From an uncultured Clostridia bacterium (GTDB lineage: Bacteria > Bacillota > Clostridia > Oscillospirales > CAG-272), in the NCBI GenBank assembly GCA_946404295.1, contig CAMJDE010000031.1, forward strand, positions 1 to 11,809: a stretch of DNA of 11,809 nt, in the 5' to 3' direction. A program made the position numbers and the translations under genes. Below are positions 6,212 to 11,809 of the stretch, piece after piece (positions within the stretch are counted from its first letter, which is position 1; the number at the start of each line of letters is the position of its first letter). A model generated the notes under the pieces. The model searched no databases. It was given only the letters and a program-made list of their open reading frames with translations, and was not told the DNA's origin.

Positions 6212-8242
6212 ATGAATGTGAAAAAAAGGTTTTCAAAAGATCCAAAAACCGCCGTCGTCTCTATCGAAGACTTTTTCAGCACTTTTTTAAGCGGTCCGAG
6301 TTTCAAACAACTATGGATAGGTGAAACTCCCCCCGAAATGGGAAGCACTTACTACAAGTTCACCCCGCAATATCTACTACGGATCGTATACGGGTACTCC
6401 ATTACAAACTTCGGTCTGGGGTGTAAAGAAAAACTCGAAACGATCGAGGTTGCATATAGAGACGGCAAAACAGAATATGAGTTGCTTGACAAGACGATCG
6501 GTGTTTTAAAAGAAAAAGCCACGTCTTCTAATGCAAACAAAGCCAAAAATCCCCCGCCCGTCTGGTTGGAACTCTGGAAAGATTTTTTGCCGGAGTACCA
6601 AAAAAACGCCGCTCCTTTAATCAAGCCGTTTTCTTCTTTCTTACAGAATACAGGTTATCAAACGTCTATTGAAGAATACAAAAACGATTATTTGGTGTTT
6701 GACGTTGAAACCAACGGTGTCAGGAAAGCAAACGACGATTTGCTCTCTCTTTCGATCTATGATCCCACCACCGGGATTTGCTACACTCGCTTCTTTCCTC
6801 TTGATCTGCAACCTTTAATTCTCACCGAACACATCCACGGCATAACAGACGAAACCTTGGCGGAAGCCACTCATTGGACGCAAGAAGAAGTGGACTGGTT
6901 AATTGATTTCTTTCATATCAACGACCGCGTCCTATTGTCCTATAGCGGAGGGGACGGAACCTTTGATTATGCTTTTGTTCAAAACTATTGCAAAAGACAC
7001 GGTTTGAGGGGATTTGAAAGCGTACAACTTGAAAACATAAAGGATTATGTTCCATTTGCCCCTTTTGAATTTGAAGGGCAATTAACCAAAGACAACCTAT
7101 GCAAGTTGTTTGGAATAAAAGGCGTTCGTAAAAAGCATTCAAGTTACAACGATTGCATTTTGGAATGGAAACTGTTTGAGAAGTTAAAACCGGAACACTT
7201 GTTTTTCATTAACGAGCGCTTATACAAGTTCTCTCCAAAATATATCGTTCCGTTTTCGCATTTGTCTGCGTGTCCGGAACTTGTTTCGTTTGCGAACATT
7301 ACATTACCCCATGTAAAAGGAACGGCAACCGAATTGTTCCGATTGAAGTTTCCCGACAATCTTTTAAAACAGCTGAAAAAGTTTCCTACAAACATTACCG
7401 GGGTATCTATTGAACAAGGCATAAACGCCCTGATAGGTGCGGAAAAGCAAGACAACTCTCAATTTCTATATGAAAACAAATCACATTTGGAATACGTTGG
7501 TTCTTTAAAGAGAAACATCAAGAAAATACAAATAACCGTTGATGACAACGGCTTGTTAAAAGCGGTTTCAAAAAAGGACGCAAAATATATTCAAGGAGTT
7601 AATATCGTCACAAAAACAATTCTTGATTACATTAAACCCCTTACCGATTATCTCAAAAGCAACGTGTTTGAAGGCGATAGGATTATGACGCAAGAACTGG
7701 TCATTTCGCACGACAGAAAAACACTTGCATTATGTGATCTTTCCGACAGCAAGAATGTCGTCGAGATAAAAACAAAACGGGTGTTATCATCGCAAGGCGA
7801 CGGTACCATAGTCGAAGATCTTGCAACGCAGTTGTTTTTACAAGCAAACGGGAGAAACACCTATGTTTTATCGGTTATGTTTGATACACATTACGGAATG
7901 AGCGCTGAACCGATTGTTGACGACCTTAACATCTACTTATACAAAATTGATTTGTCTGAATACGATCCTACAACAATCGTTCACGAAAAGGCATTAAACG
8001 AAACCGAATTGAACATATTAAAAGCAATCATTGCGTCCCCTCTTGCTTCCAAAGCAGAATTGGGCAGAAAAACACTTGAATCGCCCAAAGCCATCAATTG
8101 GGCTCTTCTTTCTCTGGAACAACTCGGATATATCAGGAAAGATTCCCCCGATTCAAAAAAGAGTGCGTGGATCGTTTTAAGAAAACCCGAGGATGGTATC
8201 ACTAAATACACCACGGACGGAAAAACGATACACATTGTTTAA
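6212..8242 (+). CDS. DEDDh exonuclease fused to a probable PD-(D/E)XK nuclease and a winged helix; function unknown
   Basis: A 676-residue protein, unnamed to my knowledge. Residues 1-158 match no family that I recognise. Residues about 158-325 are a DnaQ-like DEDDh 3'-5' exonuclease: FDVETNG gives D164 and E166 (motif I), DGTFDYAF gives D252 (motif II), and HSSYND gives H309 and D314 (motif III). After a linker, residues about 490-560 look like a restriction-endonuclease fold: D509 or D512 on one strand, EIK at 518-520 on the next, then a helix with ATQLFLQA (Q540, Q544) and a strand YVLSVMF. This part is inferred from motif spacing. Residues about 590-660 resemble a winged helix (ETELNILKAII...LSLEQLGYIRKD). 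ATG 6212 is preferred over GTG 6197 because GGGAG lies eight bases upstream. The gene is far poorer in GC (about 40% on sampled lines) than both neighbours, indicating transfer. A nucleic-acid-degrading, possibly anti-phage role is inference. Confidence 0.75.
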   Translation: MNVKKRFSKDPKTAVVSIEDFFSTFLSGPSFKQLWIGETPPEMGSTYYKFTPQYLLRIVYGYSITNFGLGCKEKLETIEVAYRDGKTEYELLDKTIGVLKEKATSSNANKAKNPPPVWLELWKDFLPEYQKNAAPLIKPFSSFLQNTGYQTSIEEYKNDYLVFDVETNGVRKANDDLLSLSIYDPTTGICYTRFFPLDLQPLILTEHIHGITDETLAEATHWTQEEVDWLIDFFHINDRVLLSYSGGDGTFDYAFVQNYCKRHGLRGFESVQLENIKDYVPFAPFEFEGQLTKDNLCKLFGIKGVRKKHSSYNDCILEWKLFEKLKPEHLFFINERLYKFSPKYIVPFSHLSACPELVSFANITLPHVKGTATELFRLKFPDNLLKQLKKFPTNITGVSIEQGINALIGAEKQDNSQFLYENKSHLEYVGSLKRNIKKIQITVDDNGLLKAVSKKDAKYIQGVNIVTKTILDYIKPLTDYLKSNVFEGDRIMTQELVISHDRKTLALCDLSDSKNVVEIKTKRVLSSQGDGTIVEDLATQLFLQANGRNTYVLSVMFDTHYGMSAEPIVDDLNIYLYKIDLSEYDPTTIVHEKALNETELNILKAIIASPLASKAELGRKTLESPKAINWALLSLEQLGYIRKDSPDSKKSAWIVLRKPEDGITKYTTDGKTIHIV

Positions 8243-8256
8243 TAACACATCACGCA

Positions 8257-8288
8257 CCGCCTGCCGAAATCGGCAGGCGGCGGTTTTT
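8257..8288 (+). terminator. Terminator of the AT-rich nuclease gene
   Basis: CCGCCTGCCGA (8257-8267) pairs perfectly with TCGGCAGGCGG (8270-8280) around AA, then CGG and five T. It lies 14 bases after the stop codon. Its GC-rich stem contrasts with the gene it ends. Confidence 0.85.
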
Positions 8289-8370
8289 CAAAAGCAAAGC
8301 GGTTATAAGGAAACGACCATAAAACCAAGGCGCGGCGGAGCGGGGAGCGAGCCGTGCCGATAAAAGAACC
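8289..8370. other. Unassigned 82-bp stretch between terminator and palindrome
   Basis: The half near 8289-8320 is AT-rich and the half near 8321-8357 is GC-rich. I find no gene, promoter or recognised RNA on either strand. It may be the remainder of the MATE 3' untranslated region or an insertion boundary. Confidence 0.3.
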
Positions 8371-8402
8371 GGAGAGGTCGCACGACGTCGTGCGATCTCT
8401 CC
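8371..8402. repeat. 32-bp near-perfect palindrome
   Basis: The arms GGAGAGGTCGCACGAC and GTCGTGCGATCTCTCC are complementary at 15 of 16 positions with no loop bases. The exception can be a G-U pair in plus-strand RNA. The core CACGACGTCGTG is a perfect palindrome. It abuts the right 57-nt element. Confidence 0.75.
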
Positions 8403-8457
8403 ATATACAAAGTTCTTTGCCCCACTTTCTGCGAAAGAAAGTGGGAAAACCCCCGTC
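8401..8457 (-). repeat. 57-nt hairpin element, right (inverted) copy
   Basis: Read on the minus strand it begins within the MATE stop codon and reads GACGGGGGTTTTCCC, then CCCACTTTCT, loop TTCGC, AGAAAGTGGG, then GGCAAAGAAC and TATATGG. Compared with the left copy the stem differs at both members of one pair (G-C in the left, A-T here), so pairing is preserved. Confidence 0.75.
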
Positions 8458-9913
8458 ACAACTCTATTTTCGCCCACTTGCCGCGATAAAACCGCACGCA
8501 GGCGAACACCGCGCGGATGATCTGGTCGGTCAGCACCGCGATCCACGCGCCGTAGAGACCGAACCCGACGAGGTGCATCAGAACGTAGGTCAGCGCGGGG
8601 CGCATAATTCCGATGGTGAGCAGGGAGACAACCGCCATAAACCGCGTATCGCCCGCGCCGCGGAGGGTTCCGCCGAACATCACCTGCTGGATCTGGAACA
8701 GGAGGATCACGGAGATCAGGAGCATAATGTTCGCGCCCTTCTCCAAGACGCCCGGGTCGTCGGTGAACCAATCGACGATCCCGTGCCGGAAGACCGCCAC
8801 GAGCGCGCAGAGCACGGCGGCGAACCCCAGCCCGATGCGCTGCGCCACCTTCCCGAACACCAGCGCGCGGTCGGGGCGTTTCATCCCGAGACTCTGCCCG
8901 ACCAGCGCCGACGACGCGATCGCCAGTCCGTCCCCGACGGTAAACGACAGGTTCAGGATCGTCATACAGACCTGATGCGTCGCGAAATCGAGCGTCCCGA
9001 GCCCCGCGACGAGTTTGGCGAAGATAAAGAACCCGATCCGGAGAAACAGCTGCTCGAACAGCGCCCCGCTCATCACGAAAAAGACGGGTCCGACCGTCTT
9101 GCGGTCGATCTTGAAGAGCCGCGAGAAGGACAGGAACAGATACCCGTTCCTGCGCCGTACCGACACGACGCTGATGACCATAGCGACGAACTGCCCCATC
9201 ACCGTCGCGATCGCCGCCCCGGTCACCTCGAGCCGCGGAAAGATCCAGAGCCCGTTGATCAGCAGCGCGTTGAACAGGCAGTTGACCAGGTTCGCCGCCA
9301 TCGTCGTCACCATCGCGATCCGGGTCTTTCCCGCACCGCGCTGCGCGCCGTTCAGCGTCAGCGACACCGCGAGGAAGATCAGCCCGAACATCGTGATCCG
9401 ATAGTAACTCGTCGCGTCGGCGAGCGTATCCTCCTTCGCGCCGATGAACGCGAGGATCGGCGACGCGAAGAAATACGAGAGCACGAAGAACGCCGCCGCG
9501 ATCCCGACGACGATCGGCAGCATCGCCGCGAGCACCCGGTTTGCGCCCTCGCGGTCGCCCTGTCCCCGCCGCCGCGCGACCACCGCCGTCACCGCCGTCG
9601 CGATGGCGACCAGAACCACCTGAAAGATCATACGCGGCTGGATGGTCAACCCGATCGCCGCGACCGCCGCGTCGCCGACCGTACTGACCATCAGCGTATC
9701 GACGAAGTTGATGATCCCGGTAAGCACCTGTTCGGCAAGCGAGGGCCACGCGAGGAGCAGGAAGGTCAGATAGATCTGCTTGGCGCCGAAATCGTCGCCC
9801 AGTTTCTTGTCGTCCCGAACCATATATCGGGGCAGAAAAAACCGAACCAAAAGGGGCGGTCGCTTCGCCCCCGCCGCGACGCGCTCGGTCACGGGGGGTT
9901 TTTGATCGTTCAT
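8456..9913 (-). CDS. MATE-family multidrug/Na+(H+) antiporter
   Basis: A 485-residue polytopic membrane protein of the MATE efflux family, which exports cationic drugs or metabolites in exchange for Na+ or H+. It has a hydrophilic N-terminal stretch of about 45 residues. Then come about twelve hydrophobic segments in two similar halves, with the family landmarks PSLAEQVLTGIINFVDTLMV and GDAAVAAIGLTIQ in the first helices and LNGAQRGAGKTRIA in the middle loop. The second-half counterpart is FGGTLRGAGDTRFMAV, where the GAG(K/D)TR repeat makes the internal duplication visible. ATG 9913 is chosen because AAAGGA lies upstream at about nine bases; an in-frame TTG 60 bases further up lacks support. 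It follows alaS on the same strand. No clear promoter of its own is visible, so it may be read through from alaS. The substrate cannot be told from sequence. Confidence 0.9.
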   Translation of the reverse strand: MNDQKPPVTERVAAGAKRPPLLVRFFLPRYMVRDDKKLGDDFGAKQIYLTFLLLAWPSLAEQVLTGIINFVDTLMVSTVGDAAVAAIGLTIQPRMIFQVVLVAIATAVTAVVARRRGQGDREGANRVLAAMLPIVVGIAAAFFVLSYFFASPILAFIGAKEDTLADATSYYRITMFGLIFLAVSLTLNGAQRGAGKTRIAMVTTMAANLVNCLFNALLINGLWIFPRLEVTGAAIATVMGQFVAMVISVVSVRRRNGYLFLSFSRLFKIDRKTVGPVFFVMSGALFEQLFLRIGFFIFAKLVAGLGTLDFATHQVCMTILNLSFTVGDGLAIASSALVGQSLGMKRPDRALVFGKVAQRIGLGFAAVLCALVAVFRHGIVDWFTDDPGVLEKGANIMLLISVILLFQIQQVMFGGTLRGAGDTRFMAVVSLLTIGIMRPALTYVLMHLVGFGLYGAWIAVLTDQIIRAVFACVRFYRGKWAKIEL

Positions 9914-9986
9914 CGCTTCGACGTCCTTTCGGTTCGGTTTTTGGTGAAGCGCCGCCGATTGGGCGGCGACCAACGGAAAACGCGGG

Positions 9987-10021
9987 TTAAAACAAGGCAG
10001 TCCGCCCCGTCGGGGGCGGAC
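9987..10021 (-). terminator. Hairpin after alaS
   Basis: Read on the minus strand, GTCCGCCCC (10021-10013) pairs with GGGGCGGAC (10008-10000) around a 4-nt loop, then TGCCTTGTTTT. The 9-bp GC stem is strong but the T-run is displaced, so read-through into the MATE gene is plausible. Confidence 0.6.
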
Positions 10022-10029
10022 CGCTTCTC

Positions 10030-11809
10030 TTAAAGCAGGGGTTCGACCGCCGCAAGGGCGTCGTCGATCTTGTCGAGATCGCGCCCGCCGCTCATCGCGC
10101 TGTCGGGTCTGCCGCCGCCTTTACCCCCGGCGATCGCGCTGATCGTACCGAGGATCTTGCCGGCGTGCGCCCCGGCGTTCACGGCGTTTGCGCCGCACGC
10201 GGCGACGAAATTGAGTTTGCCGTCCGACACGGCGGCGAACACCGCGACGATCTCCGGGCACTTCTCTTTCAGTCCGTCGCAGAGCGTGCGCACCGCGTCG
10301 GGTTTCATCGACAGGCGTGCGGTCAGCAGTTTGTACGCGCCGACCGTCTTCACGCTCGCGAGCAGTTTGTCGAGGTCCGCCGTCGCGAGTTTCGCCTCGG
10401 CGGATTCGAGCGCGCGGCGGGTATTTTTCAGTTCTTCCCCGATCTGCGCGGCGCGCTTGGCGATCTCGAGCGGATTGACGGCTTTCAGTTCCTTCGCCGT
10501 CTCGCGGATCAGTTCGTCCTTCTCCGCGAGCAGCGCCAGCACCCCGAAGCCCGTGACCGCCTCGATCCGACGGACGCCGGCGGCGACCGAAGTCTCGCTC
10601 GTGATCCGGAACAACCCGATCCGCCCGGTCGACGCGACGTGCGTACCGCCGCAAAGTTCGGTCGAGGCGTCGCCCATCTTCACCATCCGGACGACCTTGC
10701 CGTACTTCTCGCCGAAGAGCGCCATCGCCCCCGACTTCTTCGCGCTCTCCATATCGGTCAGTTCGGTGTCGACCGGAAGATCGCGCAGGATCGCCTCGTT
10801 GACCTGTTTTTCAACCTCGGCGAGTTCTGCGGGCGTCAGCGCGGCGAAATGCGAGAAGTCGAAGCGGCAGCGGTGTTCGTCGACGTAGGACCCCGCCTGC
10901 TCGACGTGCGAACCCAGCACCCGGCGGAGCGCCCCCTGCAGCAGGTGGCACGCCGAGTGGTTGCGCCGGATCGCGTCGCGGCGCCCCTCGTCGATCGAAA
11001 GCGTGACGGTATCGCCGACCGCGATCGCGCCGTCGGTGATATTGACGAAGTGGATATATACCCCGTCGCTCTTTTTGGTATCGGTAACGGCGAGCGAAAC
11101 GCCGCCCTTGGTTTTGAGCGTGCCGGTATCTCCCACCTGTCCGCCGCCCTCTCCGTAGAAGACGGTGCGGTCGAAGATGACCGAGACCTCGCCCTCCGAC
11201 GCCGTTTCGATAAGCTCGTCCTCGGCGACGATGGCGACGACCTTCGCGTCACACGAAGTCGCGTCGTATCCGAGGAACTCGGTCTTGTCGAGTTTGGCGA
11301 GCAGTCCCTTCGACCCCTCCGACCAGCCGCCGATATTGCCGCGGGCGGCGCGGGCGCGGGCGCGCTGTTCGTTCATCAAAGTGCGGAAGGTCTCCTCGTC
11401 GAGCGAAAGCCCCTTCTCCTCGACGATCTCGCGCGTCAGGTCGATCGGGAAACCGTAGGTGTCGTAGAGACGGAAGGCGTCCTCGCCCGAAACCGTCCCG
11501 TTCCCCTTCGCCGCCTCTTCGGTCAGGCGGGCGAGCATCGCGGTCCCTGCGTCGATCGTGGCGTCGAAACGCTCCTCCTCGATCGACAGCACCTTCAGGA
11601 TATAGTCGCGCTTGGCGGCAAGTTCGGGGTACGCCCCCTCGTTCTCCTGCATCGCGACGCGGCAGAGCCCGACCAAAAACGGACGGTCGATTCCGAGCAG
11701 TTTCCCGTGACGGCAGGCGCGCCGGATGATTCGGCGAAGCACGTAGCCCCGCCCCTCGTTCGACGGGATCACCCCGTCGGCGATCATGAACATCGCCGAC
11801 TTGATGTGG
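10030..11809 (-). CDS. alaS: Alanyl-tRNA synthetase, partial (N-terminus beyond the right edge)
   Basis: AlaRS charges tRNA-Ala and clears mischarged Ser/Gly-tRNA. The frame is open from the right edge (first full codon 11808-11806) for 592 residues to the TAA stop at 10032-10030. About 285 residues, holding most of the aminoacylation core, lie outside. Visible parts: the end of the synthetase domain (DGVIPSNEGRGYVLRRIIRR); the linker with LYDTYGFPIDLTREI; the editing domain with zinc-ligand motif HSACH (H284 and H288 of the fragment) and CGGTH (C386 and H390); a coiled segment rich in Lys and Glu; and the C-terminal DHHA1-like domain ending with GGGRPDSAMSGG. HSACH is a variant of the usual HTATH but keeps both His. 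An ATG at 11793 is internal and not the start. Upstream regulation is out of view. Confidence 0.96.
   Translation of the reverse strand, partial: HIKSAMFMIADGVIPSNEGRGYVLRRIIRRACRHGKLLGIDRPFLVGLCRVAMQENEGAYPELAAKRDYILKVLSIEEERFDATIDAGTAMLARLTEEAAKGNGTVSGEDAFRLYDTYGFPIDLTREIVEEKGLSLDEETFRTLMNEQRARARAARGNIGGWSEGSKGLLAKLDKTEFLGYDATSCDAKVVAIVAEDELIETASEGEVSVIFDRTVFYGEGGGQVGDTGTLKTKGGVSLAVTDTKKSDGVYIHFVNITDGAIAVGDTVTLSIDEGRRDAIRRNHSACHLLQGALRRVLGSHVEQAGSYVDEHRCRFDFSHFAALTPAELAEVEKQVNEAILRDLPVDTELTDMESAKKSGAMALFGEKYGKVVRMVKMGDASTELCGGTHVASTGRIGLFRITSETSVAAGVRRIEAVTGFGVLALLAEKDELIRETAKELKAVNPLEIAKRAAQIGEELKNTRRALESAEAKLATADLDKLLASVKTVGAYKLLTARLSMKPDAVRTLCDGLKEKCPEIVAVFAAVSDGKLNFVAACGANAVNAGAHAGKILGTISAIAGGKGGGRPDSAMSGGRDLDKIDDALAAVEPLL

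Noticed and set aside
8250..9749. A 499-codon minus-strand open frame over the MATE gene
   Set aside because: It is Arg/Gly-rich, lacks any recognisable domain and shadows the MATE frame, which has clear membrane helices and family motifs. High GC makes long spurious frames common here.
8354..10033. A 559-codon plus-strand open frame opposite the MATE gene
   Set aside because: Its composition is almost only Arg, Asp, His, Glu and Pro, typical of the antisense of a membrane-protein gene at high GC. No ribosome-binding site or domain is seen.
1..11809. CRISPR array, tRNA or rRNA genes, integrase or transposase
   Set aside because: I looked for regularly spaced direct repeats, tRNA cloverleaf signatures and recombinase motifs on both strands and saw none.

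Overview
The window looks like a chromosomal segment of a high-GC Firmicute, probably an uncultured Clostridia-type organism. Support for this: SecG followed by RNase R, a YpsA-type SLOG protein, a YhaO-like phosphoesterase, and clean sigma-A promoters with TTGATT/TTGCAT -35 boxes, 17-bp spacers and TACAAT/TATACT/TAAAAT -10 boxes. Most genes are about 70% GC by eye on sampled lines, so the assignment is an inference; no rRNA or other phylogenetic marker beyond AlaRS and RNase R is present.

Layout: (1) 1-1028, minus strand: a 3'-truncated YhaO/SbcD-like phosphoesterase that appears to have lost every metal-binding motif. (2) 1029-1251: a divergent promoter region. (3) 1252-2724, plus: an Eco57I-type adenine-N6 DNA methyltransferase without a visible endonuclease partner and with NPPR in place of NPPY. 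(4) 2725-2956: promoter with an A-rich upstream tract and leader for secG. (5) 2957-5411, plus: secG and rnr (RNase R), separated by a strong intrinsic terminator. (6) 5467-5970, plus: a SLOG/DUF1273 (YpsA-like) gene. (7) 5971-8457: a distinct low-GC insert. One AT-rich gene (6212-8242) has its own promoter and terminator. It encodes an unnamed protein combining a DEDDh exonuclease, a probable PD-(D/E)XK nuclease core and a winged-helix C-terminus. (8) 8456-9913, minus: a MATE-family efflux transporter. (9) 10030-11809, minus: the C-terminal two thirds of alanyl-tRNA synthetase, running off the right edge.

The housekeeping parts (SecG in protein export, RNase R in RNA decay, AlaRS in translation) are ordinary. 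The accessory signal is the AT-rich gene. It sits between two convergent host genes and is bracketed by inverted copies of a 57-nt hairpin element whose stem shows a compensatory base change between copies. Both copies lie immediately 3' of a host stop codon, so the element is either a dispersed 3'-end repeat of this genome that served as the insertion neighbourhood, or the boundary of a mobile unit. The double-nuclease protein is the best candidate here for an undescribed (possibly defence-related) system; its function is inferred from domains only.
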